A stretch of DNA of 64,000 nucleotides from Clostridiales bacterium (GTDB lineage: Bacteria > Bacillota > Clostridia > Lachnospirales > Lachnospiraceae), in contig JAJBVD010000027.1 in the NCBI GenBank assembly GCA_020859985.1, forward strand, positions 15,252-79,251, read 5' to 3'. A program made the position numbers and the translations under genes. The notes under the pieces were generated by a model. It made no database searches and was not told the origin of the DNA. It worked only from the letters and a program-made list of their open reading frames with translations. The number at the start of each line of letters is the position of its first letter. Within the stretch, counting starts at the first letter, position 1. Of this stretch, positions 48,592 through 60,097 are shown piece by piece.

Positions 48592-51195
48592 TTATCCGAC
48601 CGTCTCCACCACTTTTCGCACATCCGCAGTCAGGTTCCCGTTTTCCGTGCCGAATACGATAACATCTTCCATGCCGACTTTTCCGGAAAGGATCAGACGT
48701 GCAGCCAGGGTTTCCACATTTTTCTGCAGAAAACGCTTCAGCGGGCGGGCGCCGTATACCGGGTCGTAGCCGCCCTCGATGATCCATGCTTTCGCGTCCG
48801 GGGACAGCTCCAGGCTGATGTCCTGCGCTGCCAGACGGCGGTTCAGGTCATCCATCATCAGATCAACGATACTGCCGATGTTGTCTTTCGTCAGCGGCTT
48901 AAAGAGAATGATCTCATCCAGACGGTTTAAGAACTCCGGCCGAAAGCTGGCCCGCAGCTGGCTCATCACCTGCTCCTGACATTCCTGACGGATGCTGCCG
49001 TCCGGTTCAATGCCTTCAAGCAGATACTGCGAGCCGATATTGGACGTCATGATCAGAATCGTGTTTTTAAAGTCTACCGTGCGCCCCTGCGAATCGGTGA
49101 TGCGGCCGTCGTCCAATACCTGCAACAGCACGTTGAAAACATCCGGATGCGCTTTCTCGACTTCATCAAACAGCACCACAGAATAGGGCTTGCGGCGCAC
49201 GGCCTCGGTCAGCTGGCCGCCTTCCTCGTATCCCACATATCCGGGAGGCGCTCCGATCAGCCGGGATACCGAATGTTTCTCCATATATTCGCTCATGTCG
49301 ATACGGACCATGTTCTGCTCATCATCAAACAGGCTCTGCGCCAGCGCTTTCGCCAGCTCGGTTTTGCCGACGCCGGTCGGGCCTAAGAACAGGAACGAAC
49401 CGATCGGCTTTGTCGGGTCTTTGATACCCGCTTTCGAGCGCAGAATGGCTTCCGTCACCTTTTCTACGCCGTCGTCCTGTCCGACTACGCGTTTATGAAG
49501 TTCGTCGTCCAGTGCAAGAATTTTCTCTCGCTCGCCCTGTGTCAGCTTCGCCACCGGAATACCGGTCCACCGGGAAATGATACGGGAAATCTCTTCCTCA
49601 GTCACGCTTTCATGCACCAGCGACATATCGCGCTTCTGCACAGTCTCCTCCTCGATGGCCAGCTGCTGCTGAAGCTTCGGCAGCTCGCCGTACTGCAGTT
49701 TGGCCGCTTTCTCCAGATCATAGCTGCGCTGTGCCAGCTCGATTTCTTTATTCATGGCCTCAATCTGCTCACGGAGCGCGGACAGATTCTCCACGGCTTT
49801 TTTCTCATTATCCCACTGCGCCTTCTGCGAATTAAACTCATCCCGCAGCTCGGCCAGCTCACGCTGTAATTCATCCAACCGCTCACGGCTTGGCTTGTCG
49901 GTCTCCTTTTTCAGCGCCGCCTCCTCAATCTCCATCTGCATGATTTTTCGCTGCAGCTCATCAAGCTCTGTCGGCATCGAATCCAGTTCCGTCTTGATCA
50001 GTGCACACGCTTCATCCACAAGGTCAATCGCTTTGTCCGGCAGGAACCGGTCCGAGATATAGCGGTGGGAAAGCGTCGCCGCCGCCACAAGCGCACTGTC
50101 CGTAATCTTCACGCCATGATAGACCTCATAGCGGTCTTTTAAGCCCCTGAGAATGGAAATCGTATCCTCCACAGTCGGCTCATCGACCAGCACCGTCTGG
50201 AAACGCCGCTCCAGCGCCGCATCCTTTTCAATGTATTTGCGGTACTCGTCAAGCGTCGTCGCGCCGATACAGTGCAGCTCGCCGCGGGCGAGCATGGGCT
50301 TTAACATATTTCCGGCGTCCATCGCGCCGTCCGTCTTGCCCGCGCCAACGATCAGGTGCAGCTCATCAATGAAAAGGATGATCTCGCCCTCACTCTTACG
50401 CACTTCTTCCAGCACGGCTTTCAGACGCTCTTCAAACTCGCCGCGGTACTTCGCGCCGGCCACCAAAGCTCCCATATCCAGAGAAAAAATCTTCTTATTC
50501 TTTAAGCCCTCCGGCACATCCCCTCGCACGATCCTCTGCGCCAGACCTTCCACGACAGCCGTCTTGCCGACACCCGGCTCGCCGATTAGCACCGGGTTAT
50601 TCTTCGTCTTACGGGAAAGGATGCGGATCACGTTGCGGATCTCCGAATCCCGCCCGATCACTGGGTCAAGCTTCTGGTTCCGTGCTTTTTCTACCAGCTC
50701 TTCGCCATACTTATTCAGCGTATCATAGGTCTCCTCCGGATTATCCGTCGTCACCCGCTGGTTGCCGCGAACGGTCGAAAGCGCCTGCAGAAAACGCTCC
50801 TTCGTGATGCCAAACTCCTTAAAAAACTGCTTCATCGACGGGCTCTGGTTATCGAGCAGCGACAGGAACAGATGCTCCACGGACACATACTCATCGCCCA
50901 TCCGCTTCGCCACGTCCTCCGCACTCACGAGCGCCTTATTCAGATACTGCCCGATATATGGATTCCCGCCGGACACCTTTACCCGGGCGTTCAGTGCCTG
51001 CTCCAGCCGATCGTCAAAATACTCCCTCTGGATCTCCATCTTCTCAATCAGCTTGCCAATCAGACTGTCCTCCTGATGAAGCAGCACATACAGAAGGTGC
51101 TCTTCCTCAATCTCCTGATTGCCAAATTCATAAGCGGTCTTCTCCAGATCGTTGACCGCCTGAATCGACTTCTGCGTAAATTTGGTAATATTCAT
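48592..51195 (-). CDS. clpB: ATP-dependent chaperone ClpB
   Basis: Two AAA modules ([33 protein letters not shown]), middle coiled coil, N-terminal Clp repeats; start at [10 protein letters not shown]. Confidence 0.96.
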   Translation of the reverse strand: MNITKFTQKSIQAVNDLEKTAYEFGNQEIEEEHLLYVLLHQEDSLIGKLIEKMEIQREYFDDRLEQALNARVKVSGGNPYIGQYLNKALVSAEDVAKRMGDEYVSVEHLFLSLLDNQSPSMKQFFKEFGITKERFLQALSTVRGNQRVTTDNPEETYDTLNKYGEELVEKARNQKLDPVIGRDSEIRNVIRILSRKTKNNPVLIGEPGVGKTAVVEGLAQRIVRGDVPEGLKNKKIFSLDMGALVAGAKYRGEFEERLKAVLEEVRKSEGEIILFIDELHLIVGAGKTDGAMDAGNMLKPMLARGELHCIGATTLDEYRKYIEKDAALERRFQTVLVDEPTVEDTISILRGLKDRYEVYHGVKITDSALVAAATLSHRYISDRFLPDKAIDLVDEACALIKTELDSMPTELDELQRKIMQMEIEEAALKKETDKPSRERLDELQRELAELRDEFNSQKAQWDNEKKAVENLSALREQIEAMNKEIELAQRSYDLEKAAKLQYGELPKLQQQLAIEEETVQKRDMSLVHESVTEEEISRIISRWTGIPVAKLTQGEREKILALDDELHKRVVGQDDGVEKVTEAILRSKAGIKDPTKPIGSFLFLGPTGVGKTELAKALAQSLFDDEQNMVRIDMSEYMEKHSVSRLIGAPPGYVGYEEGGQLTEAVRRKPYSVVLFDEVEKAHPDVFNVLLQVLDDGRITDSQGRTVDFKNTILIMTSNIGSQYLLEGIEPDGSIRQECQEQVMSQLRASFRPEFLNRLDEIILFKPLTKDNIGSIVDLMMDDLNRRLAAQDISLELSPDAKAWIIEGGYDPVYGARPLKRFLQKNVETLAARLILSGKVGMEDVIVFGTENGNLTADVRKVVETVG

Positions 51196-51269
51196 AAGCT
51201 CCCTCCTTATCACTTACAACATGATTCCGACCCTGTCTTCCGCCGGATCATGTGTTTTTCTGTTTCTTC

Positions 51270-51296
51270 GCAACCGTTCCATATGTTCACAGTTAC
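51270..51296. repeat. 27-bp palindromic repeat copy (GCAACCGTTCCATATGTTCACAGTTAC)
   Basis: Aligns to the copy at 4613-4639. Confidence 0.55.
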
Positions 51297-51331
51297 GTTT
51301 CTTTCATACAACCGCACTATAGCACTGTTTG

Positions 51332-51358
51332 TTAGCCAAGTCAAGAGGTGAGTGCTAA
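51332..51358. promoter_or_regulatory. CIRCE-like (HrcA) operator upstream of clpB, left half degenerate
   Basis: TTAGCcaag-N9-GAGTGCTAA vs consensus TTAGCACTC-N9-GAGTGCTAA. Confidence 0.6.
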
Positions 51359-51507
51359 TTTTCAGAATCTTTTTCAGCCACGCGATCGAGCAGTAAAGCT
51401 GCTAATTTCCACTCGCGCCCGTACGCATAACATGAAAAAGAATGCGCCTTGGCGCATCCTCGCGGAGCGTTTTTGCTTTATAGGAACGAAATTTCCTATA
51501 AAGTAAA

Positions 51508-51547
51508 GAAAGCAGTCTTTCTCCTGTCATGGAAAAAGACTGCTTTC
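51508..51547 (-). terminator. Hairpin downstream of gdhA
   Basis: AAAGCAGTCTTT...AAAGACTGCTTT inverted repeat. Confidence 0.6.
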
Positions 51548-51573
51548 CTGTTCCTGAATCCTAAATCATCATT

Positions 51574-52935
<1,362 letters not shown>

Positions 52936-53072
52936 TTACCCGGAATGCAGCTTCTTTATTCCATTACTATCCGCAGCCTATTGCGCAAACGCCTTAAATG
53001 ACCAGCCTATAGCTGCTTTCGGCCGCTTTTCCGGTGATTATCGTGTCGTGTACGATCCGGCAAACATTCGAT

Positions 53073-53104
53073 CGAGTAGGAGGCCGCTTGCCAAGTCCTA
53101 CTCG
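53073..53104 (-). other. Stable hairpin in the gdhA leader region
   Basis: CGAGTAGGA...TCCTACTCG perfect 9-bp stem. Confidence 0.5.
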
Positions 53105-53156
53105 TCTGCGCCGACCGGGTGCAAAACTCCTTGCCCGGCTGTGCGCATAAAACCGC

Positions 53157-53190
53157 AAAATACCCGTGGCAGAAGCCACGGGTATTCTTT
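53157..53190. terminator. Terminator hairpin between htrA-like gene and gdhA
   Basis: AATACCCGTGGC-agaa-GCCACGGGTATT followed by T-rich sequence. Confidence 0.75.
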
Positions 53191-53338
53191 TGTCTGCTCC
53201 GTCGCACACATGCTTTTATATTATACACGCATGGTTTTTGATTTGCAATCAGTTTTCAACGACAAATGCATATTTATTCAACATTTTTCAGCTTTTTCCA
53301 GTATCCACAGCATCTCCGCGAAGATCCGATACTGCTGT

Positions 53339-54646
53339 TTATTCATTTACCGCAGGCTCATTGTCCTCGCTCACTGTCTGATAATCCGACAGCAGACCCA
53401 GTGTCAGATCAATGGTCTCCTCAATGTATTCGCCATTCGACTGATAGCTTACCACGATTGAAACCGTTTCGCCTCCCGCATAGTAAGCGAGCAGTTCTTT
53501 TAAATCCGTCATGGAGCTTACACTTGTACTGTCAAACTTCGTGATAATATAGCCTGCCTGCAGTCCTGCGTCTGCCGCCGGGCTGTCCTCAGCCACCTCA
53601 GTGACGTAGATGCCTTCCGGAATGCCGTACACGCTGGACATCTCAGAGGAAACCTCCTGTCCGGTAATACCGATGTAAGCGCTCTCTTCCTCGCTGACAG
53701 TCTCTGTTCTGGTCTGCTTGTTCATCAGATCCTCGATGATCGATACTACATCGGAGATCGGAATCGCATAGCCCATACCCTCTACCGCCGTCGAAGAAGT
53801 AGAAGAAGAAACCTTTGCAGTGTTAATGCCAATTACACGGCCATTCATGTCAAGCAGCGGACCGCCACTGTTACCGCCATTGATTGCAGCATCTGTCTGA
53901 ATCATTTTCGCAGTATACGTATCCAGCTCTACCGTGCGATTCAGGGCACTGACAATACCTGTCGTCACAGACTGCCCATAACCAAGTGCATTGCCGATGG
54001 CTACAACCTGTTCGCCAAGCTGCAGATCATCCGAATTGCCAATCTCCGCAATCGCGATCTCAGACATGGTCTCATCTGAAATATCATCCAGCTGTACAGC
54101 AACCACCGCGATATCGATTGATGCGTCCGTGCCCTTGATCACGGCCTCGACCGCCTCCGCGTCTTCCTCATCATCACTGATAAATCCAACGGAAAGCTCC
54201 GTTGCGTCCTCAACCACATGATAATTTGTCAGAATCAGAAGCTCTGTATCATTTTCGCCAATGATGATACCAGAACCAACACTCACCGTTTCGTAGGTGG
54301 AGGATTCCCCTTCATCTCCATAACCATATCCAAAATAATATCCGTAATAGCCGTACATGCTTTCCAGCTCAGTCACGGATGTGTTCGTGATCGTTACCAC
54401 CGACGGAAGCGCTTTTGCTGCCACCTCCGCGACAGTCAGTGTCGAAGAAGAGCTGTCATCCGTTGTGCTCTCTTCTGTCACGCTGTCATCGGAAACTGTC
54501 GTCAGCGTGACTGTGTCGTCCGCTGATTCTGATGCAAATGTCGTTGCTACCTCTGTATCCTTCGAAGTAAATCCGGTCAGCCCAGCGACTGCTCCCACTG
54601 TCAAAACCCCTGCTAATACCGCTGAAATCACGTTTTTGTTCTTCAT
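53339..54646 (-). CDS. HtrA/DegP-like trypsin-like serine protease with PDZ domain
   Basis: 'ILTNYHVVEDATELSV', 'IDIAVVAVQLDD', 'QTDAAINGGNSGGPLLDMNGRVIGIN', C-terminal PDZ. Confidence 0.94.
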   Translation of the reverse strand: MKNKNVISAVLAGVLTVGAVAGLTGFTSKDTEVATTFASESADDTVTLTTVSDDSVTEESTTDDSSSSTLTVAEVAAKALPSVVTITNTSVTELESMYGYYGYYFGYGYGDEGESSTYETVSVGSGIIIGENDTELLILTNYHVVEDATELSVGFISDDEEDAEAVEAVIKGTDASIDIAVVAVQLDDISDETMSEIAIAEIGNSDDLQLGEQVVAIGNALGYGQSVTTGIVSALNRTVELDTYTAKMIQTDAAINGGNSGGPLLDMNGRVIGINTAKVSSSTSSTAVEGMGYAIPISDVVSIIEDLMNKQTRTETVSEEESAYIGITGQEVSSEMSSVYGIPEGIYVTEVAEDSPAADAGLQAGYIITKFDSTSVSSMTDLKELLAYYAGGETVSIVVSYQSNGEYIEETIDLTLGLLSDYQTVSEDNEPAVNE

Positions 54647-54755
54647 AGCAATCCCTCTTTTCGTAATTATTATTTTATGATGAGTACGGCTGATGCCGTT
54701 TTGTTTATCATGGCTGTAGTATAATTTCCCGGTTTGACCGATTTGTGTTGAATAT

Positions 54756-54822
54756 GTGGTTCTTATATGACAAAACTGTGTCTATTCTGTGAACGCTGTG
54801 ATTTTAGAGGGCTTGCACAGGC
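54756..54822 (+). repeat. 67-bp direct repeat, copy A
   Basis: gtggttcttatatgacaaaactgtgtctattctgtgaacgc...agagggcttgcacaggc; about 61/67 identical to 57326-57392. Confidence 0.9.
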
Positions 54823-54960
54823 AGTGTGTAACCTTCTCGAATCCATACCCTTTTTTTACCCTTTTTTGAAGCCAACGTGTAGAGTATATTCCTGAATCGA
54901 CATTTCCGCAAGAGAGCAAATTGGGAATTCAGCCGAAGATTATAAATCTCCCGGACACAG

Positions 54961-54989
54961 AAAAAGCGTCCCGGCTTACCGAGACGCTT
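54961..54989 (-). terminator. Rho-independent terminator downstream of the AlbA_2 gene (minus strand)
   Basis: Minus strand AAGCGTC-tcggtaagccg-GGACGCTTTTT. Confidence 0.6.
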
Positions 54990-55331
54990 CCTAATATAAT
55001 CGTCTATACCCTGCGCGGAACAAACGTCGAAAAAGCCCGTCAAAAAGGCCGTCCCCTGCAGTATGACCGTTTGAGCCTTTACCTGGTATCAAGCCGTCAT
55101 CTTGCGCACTGGCGTATAGATGTTACAGTTAATTCGTATTTACAATGATTTGGATTGCACATAAACAGGGGAAGATAAAGAAACATCCTCCCCACTCCTG
55201 TTTTCGATTATCTGATCTTTTTATTCCCTAGGTTATCCCCGCCATTCTCCGGGAAATGATCAATTCTTGTTCAAAACCTTGTTCAAAATCTTGTTTAATC
55301 TTGTTCAAAATTCCACTCTGTGAACAAGGTA

Positions 55332-57038
55332 TCATTTCAGAACCCAACTGCACTTCTGCTGATTAGGCGAATCAGTCACAATGAGCCCGGCCTCACGCAT
55401 AGATGTAAGAAGATAGTTGATTTTACGATTCTTCTGAGCATCAGACAGAATTTCCGGCAATTTATCCCAAAGCAATTCCCTAATTTTTGCTTTATTCGCT
55501 TTTTGGTATGTCCGTAAATATTGTAAAATCAGATCTTTATAATACTGATCATCAAAGGCTTTATTGCGAATGTACTTTGTTTCTTCATTTGTTACCTTAG
55601 AAGTCTCAGCTGACGGATAAATCTTCGGATATCTCCCTTCGATCATCTTCTGTTTTCTCAGGTAATCCGCTGCTTCCTTCGAAATCTCCCGTCCTTTTTG
55701 TACCCGATCCAGCAGGAAAACCGTCTCCAACGGCATTTCCGGATGATCAAACAAAATATGCATATAAGCTTCATTGAGGCTCTTTCCATAGACCGTCACA
55801 CCTACCTGCATTTCGCTCGAGAAGTCATAGTCCGGCATTGGAAAATACTTATCCCGCTGGATTCGGTACACCTTCTGAATGCCTGACGACTGCGTGTCTA
55901 TCATATTAAAGTTGACCATGCTCGCCGCTAGCAGCTGATTTCGGTAGAAAGGCGGATTATATCCCGGACGCAGCACCTTTTCTACCTTCTCCGGCAAAAA
56001 CTCACCCGGATTCGTAATCGTAATCTGTTCATCAAATTCGTTCAGATAGATCCGTCCGCCAAGCTGATAGTTAGAATGTGCAATGCAATTGTTCAGCAGC
56101 TCACGCAGCATCCATAAATCATATTGCTTCGTTTCCAGAGGAAACAATGTCATCTGGTTTGGCATATACCGATAGGTCAGATTTCGGATTTTCATCATTA
56201 TTTTATCCACAACTGAAATAAAAGGGATTGTGAAAATCGCGTAATCCCGGTTAGCGCCATCTGCTCCATACAAACGCCACATCATCGTTGGCGGGGTAGA
56301 AAAAAGATAATCAAAATCCGGGTTCCCCAGCAATACCATTGCGGCATTCGTGACTTTTCCATCAATCATCAGCTTTAGTTTGGTCAAAAACTGTTCGTCC
56401 GTCATCTGTAATACTTCCTCGGCAATATGAGGACGATTCATTTTTTCCAGATACTTTGCTTTCGCGAGTTTTACCGCATCCGGATCCAGATGTTCCAGCC
56501 TTGCTCCTTCCAGGATCTGTCTCGACCAGTCCATTCGCTCCTGGCTTCGTATGATATCAATCTTAATCTGTAAAAGCGGAACAATACTCTCTCCTGAACG
56601 AGCATAATAACGATTTTTCCATGCTGTCGGCATTCCGGTCGCTGCAGAGGGGATTTTGAACATCAGCACACGACATACCCTTCCCTGATAAACAGGGGCA
56701 ATTTCTATGATATCCAGATATGTCGCACCATCCGTCGTGCCCTGGGAAATCTCGTACTTAAACTTTTCTAAAAGAGATGGCTCCCCTCTCTTAAAATTTG
56801 TTCCGACCGGGTACTTCTCCTGGCTCTCACTTACACCAAGAACAAACCAGCCATATTGCTGATGTTTCAGGTTCGCTTCATTGCTGATGGCCGAAAAATA
56901 CTGACCCGCGCGATCCGTATTATAATTTCCCTTTGCCTCTTTAAATTCCACGATCTCATATTCCCAGCGTTCAATCAAGTCGGCCAGAACTTCATAATAT
57001 TGTGCATTCGGAGCCGATCTGTCATACTCAAAATTCAT
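55332..57038 (-). CDS. AlbA_2 (Schlafen-like) domain ATP-binding/transcriptional-regulator-type protein
   Basis: 'EIVEFKEAKGNYNTDRAGQYFSAISNEANLKHQQYGWFVLGVSES', 'LRELLNNCIAHSNYQLGGRIYLNEFDEQITITNPGEFLPEKVE'. Confidence 0.88.
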   Translation of the reverse strand: MNFEYDRSAPNAQYYEVLADLIERWEYEIVEFKEAKGNYNTDRAGQYFSAISNEANLKHQQYGWFVLGVSESQEKYPVGTNFKRGEPSLLEKFKYEISQGTTDGATYLDIIEIAPVYQGRVCRVLMFKIPSAATGMPTAWKNRYYARSGESIVPLLQIKIDIIRSQERMDWSRQILEGARLEHLDPDAVKLAKAKYLEKMNRPHIAEEVLQMTDEQFLTKLKLMIDGKVTNAAMVLLGNPDFDYLFSTPPTMMWRLYGADGANRDYAIFTIPFISVVDKIMMKIRNLTYRYMPNQMTLFPLETKQYDLWMLRELLNNCIAHSNYQLGGRIYLNEFDEQITITNPGEFLPEKVEKVLRPGYNPPFYRNQLLAASMVNFNMIDTQSSGIQKVYRIQRDKYFPMPDYDFSSEMQVGVTVYGKSLNEAYMHILFDHPEMPLETVFLLDRVQKGREISKEAADYLRKQKMIEGRYPKIYPSAETSKVTNEETKYIRNKAFDDQYYKDLILQYLRTYQKANKAKIRELLWDKLPEILSDAQKNRKINYLLTSMREAGLIVTDSPNQQKCSWVLK

Positions 57039-57325
57039 TATGGTTCACCACATCTTCCATACGAGTAAATCACCTTATTTTATGAACCGATACTAACATA
57101 CAAAACCATAATTTGCAAGATATACGTTCGGCCTTATGCCCGCAGTTATCAGCAATCCATAGTTCCGAATATCTGTATACCCTTTTTATACCCTTTTTTA
57201 CACGGATTCAGATAAACTCTGATAAATTGTTAATGTGTTAAGAATCCTTTATTTTAGCGGCCTCCGGGGATTTGACGGATGTTGATAAACCATGATAAAA
57301 CCCGAAAAATACCCCTGTCATACCC

Positions 57326-57392
57326 GTGGTTCTTATATGACAAAACTGTGTCTATTCTGTGAACGCAGCTGTTTCAGAGGGCTTGCGCAGGC
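57326..57392 (+). repeat. 67-bp direct repeat, copy B
   Basis: gtggttcttatatgacaaaactgtgtctattctgtgaacgc...agagggcttgcgcaggc. Confidence 0.9.
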
Positions 57393-57395
57393 ACA

Positions 57396-57440
57396 AAAAA
57401 CCGCCCGGATATTGTAAAGTCCGCATTTCAATGCTATAAT
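57396..57440 (+). promoter_or_regulatory. Promoter repeat, copy 1 (upstream of the GtrII-like gene)
   Basis: aaaaaccgcccggatattgtaaagtccgcatttcaatgctataat: TTGTAA-17-TATAAT; near-identical to 59973-60017. Confidence 0.7.
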
Positions 57441-57502
57441 ATGAAAATCATTTTTCAAAATGCCAGCCCTTTCACGGGGTGTACTTTTAAAGGAGCGATT
57501 AC

Positions 57503-59121
57503 GTGGGCACAGGATTATTGGAATGCTATCGGAGCAAGGTCAAAAAGGAATGGAAAATTGCTTTTATTACGGCATTTTTATTAGGATTTTTAATACATAC
57601 GTACCTGTTTACCAATTCACTGCTCAATCATGATGCACTCTATAACTTCTACAGTGATCAAAACATCGTTGCCTCGGGTCGATGGCTTTTATCCCTTGCA
57701 TGTGGGCTGAGTTCATTCTTCAACCTGCCCTGGTTTATCGGTGTATTATCCGTTCTTTTCATCGCATTCACTGCTGTCGTTGTCGTAAATATTTTCGATG
57801 TAAAAAATCCGGTTCTGATCATTCTTATCAGCGGATTACTGGTCTCTTTTCCAGCTATTACTAATACGTTTTACTTCGAATTCACAGCGGACGGATACAT
57901 GATTGCCATGCTTCTGGCAGCACTTGCAGCTCGGTTCTCTATGATCGGTGCAAAAAGAAATAATCTTCTTTTATCTCTCATCTGTATCTGTTTGTCCTGC
58001 GGAATATATCAGGCATATATTTCTTTTGCACTTATGCTGAGTATCGCTTATTTTATTATGGAATTGTTGGAGAACCGGTATTCTCTGAAAGCTTATCTGA
58101 GCTGGATCCGGAATCAATTCATTATATATGCAGGTGGATTAGCTCTATATTATGCGATGTGGCAGATCTGCATGTATGTGCAGCATTATGAGGCAACAAC
58201 CTATCAGGGGATAGATAAGCTGGGTCAGATGAATCTCCAGAATATTCTGGAAGCACTTCAAGAAGCGCTGCTGTCTTTTGTTTTCTTTTTTATAAACAAC
58301 TTTTTTGAACACGGACTCACTGCATATGTTGGTTTGAATGTGCTTTTTCTAATCGCGGTGGCGGTCGTTGCAGTTACCGCTATTATAAAAAGCAAATTAT
58401 ATCAGAGAAAAGCAGAATTGTTCCTATGTTTGCTGGCCGTTGCCGCGATTCCGTTTGCCGTATTTATTTGGCTTTTTGCGTCAGACAGCGTAGCTTACAG
58501 CACAAGAATGGAACAAAGTATCTGTATCTGCTATATTCTTCTCGGACTTATAGCAGAACGCTGGCTGCCCCCCGAAAGAGTTCGGCAGTCGGCCTTCTCC
58601 TTGCGGCAATCATTTTTAACAATAGTGTGACCACCAATATTTTTTACTATTATATGAATCAATGTAACCAACAATCTTACGCCGCCGCAATTGAAATGTC
58701 TACCCGTATTCACGAGTTAGATGACGGTACAATTACATCCGTTGTAATCGTAGGCGGCATGGACAGTTGGACCGCCGATGATCTTTTTGACAGTAGTGTT
58801 CTTGGAACGCTGGGGCCATTAAAATCGGTCAACAAAACATTACTCCGAAGCGAAAAATATGTCGCCATGTATCTCGAAAATGTCCTCGACTTTCAGTTAT
58901 CCTATTATGCAGAAAACCCAGATGTGGAATTGCCGTCACGTACAAAAGAAGGCAGTGATCCGGTGTCAAAAGATTGGACACTTGATTTCCCCCTGCTTTC
59001 GGCAAAGGAGAAGGCTGCGCTTCTAAAAACAGAAGAATACAAATCCATGCCATGCTGGCCGGATAAAGATTCTGTTAAGGTAATTGGAGAATCCATCGTA
59101 GTGAAACTGTCAGAGCCATAA
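57503..59121 (+). pseudogene. GtrII-like glucosyltransferase membrane protein, split by a frameshift at a C6 tract
   Basis: ORF 57503..58630 (FLIHTYLFTNSLLNHDALYNFYSDQNIVASGRWLLSLACGLSSFFNLPW) continues in the next frame as '...KSSAVGLLLAAIIFNNSVTTNIFYYYMNQCNQQSYAAAIEMSTRI...'. Confidence 0.8.
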
Positions 59122-59183
59122 CTATTTAAATTAATATCCAGCATTCAACCGTTATGTAATTTGCTGTAAGTTTAGTTCTGCCA

Positions 59184-59582
59184 TCACATTTCCTCAATCC
59201 AGCGCTTCTCCACTTCATTTTTTAACTCTTCGAACGCACGGACATAGTCCGATTTTAACTCCCGAATCACCGATAACGCCTGCTCGTCACTATAGGTGTG
59301 TGCGAGCTCATTCCTCGCTTCGAGCAGATTAAGCCAAAGCTCCTCGTCACTAATCATGTCGCATTGATAGGCTATCTTAATAATCGCTCTGGGAGAACCT
59401 ATTTTGTTTTCAAATCTTCCATGTTCTTCCAGAAGCTCCTTCATCAGCTTCCACGACTGCTCAAAGCAGATTTCGAACAACCCCACAATTCCTGCCTGTT
59501 CTACGATACTGAACGGTTCCTCCAGCTCAAGTCCCACCTGCAGGTTTGCAAGCGCCCTGCAGAAATTTTCATATTTTTTCAT
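59184..59582 (-). CDS. HEPN-type nucleotidyltransferase substrate-binding protein (HI0074 family)
   Basis: 'QAGIVGLFEICFEQSWKLMKELLEEHG...SPRAIIKIAYQCDMISDEELWLNLLEARNELAHTYSDEQA' with RNELAH (RxxxxH) motif. Confidence 0.9.
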   Translation of the reverse strand: MKKYENFCRALANLQVGLELEEPFSIVEQAGIVGLFEICFEQSWKLMKELLEEHGRFENKIGSPRAIIKIAYQCDMISDEELWLNLLEARNELAHTYSDEQALSVIRELKSDYVRAFEELKNEVEKRWIEEM

Positions 59583-59859
59583 ATAATACAACTCCTTCCC
59601 GCTCAATTTCGTTTTTCAGCTCTGTACTGATCTCCCTGTCCAGGTCAACCACGTCAAATGTCAGAAGCGTGTGGGCAAATTCCTCGAGATCCAGATAAAA
59701 TGCAAACGCATCGCCGCCGTTAACAGCCAGATCTATGTCGCTTTTCTTATTATGCGTTCCTCTCGCTCGGGATCCGAAGAGCATTACTTTTTTAATGTTG
59801 TTTTTTCCGGCAAATTCAAAAATATCATGCATAACCGTTTTCGACAAATATCCTTCCAA
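59569..59859 (-). CDS. MNT-type nucleotidyltransferase domain protein
   Basis: 'KVMLFGSRARGTHNKKSDIDLAVNGG' (GSRARG...SDIDLAV). Confidence 0.92.
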   Translation of the reverse strand: MEGYLSKTVMHDIFEFAGKNNIKKVMLFGSRARGTHNKKSDIDLAVNGGDAFAFYLDLEEFAHTLLTFDVVDLDREISTELKNEIEREGVVLYEKI

Positions 59860-59972
59860 TATCCCCGCCTCCTCAAATTAATTGCAGTATAGCATAGCTG
59901 CTCTTAAAAAGCCATCGGCAAAGCAAAATAAGTATTAACATATAGTATCCAATCCGCCTCGACATTTACCAG

Positions 59973-60017
59973 AAAAACCGCCCGGATATTGTAAAGTCCG
60001 CATTTCGATGTTATAAT
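59973..60017 (+). promoter_or_regulatory. Promoter repeat, copy 2 (upstream of the DUF6077-like gene)
   Basis: aaaaaccgcccggatattgtaaagtccgcatttcgatgttataat. Confidence 0.7.
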
Positions 60018-60097
60018 TTTCAAAGCGGCTGCCCTTACCTGGAATGCGCTTTAATTGAAAAGCAGACTGCCGTTTTGGCAGAAAGGAATCTTCTACT

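Noticed and set aside
52994-53228. Small minus-strand ORFs (71-73 aa) between htrA-like and gdhA
   Set aside because: Span strong hairpins, Arg-rich without homology; better explained as non-coding structured DNA.
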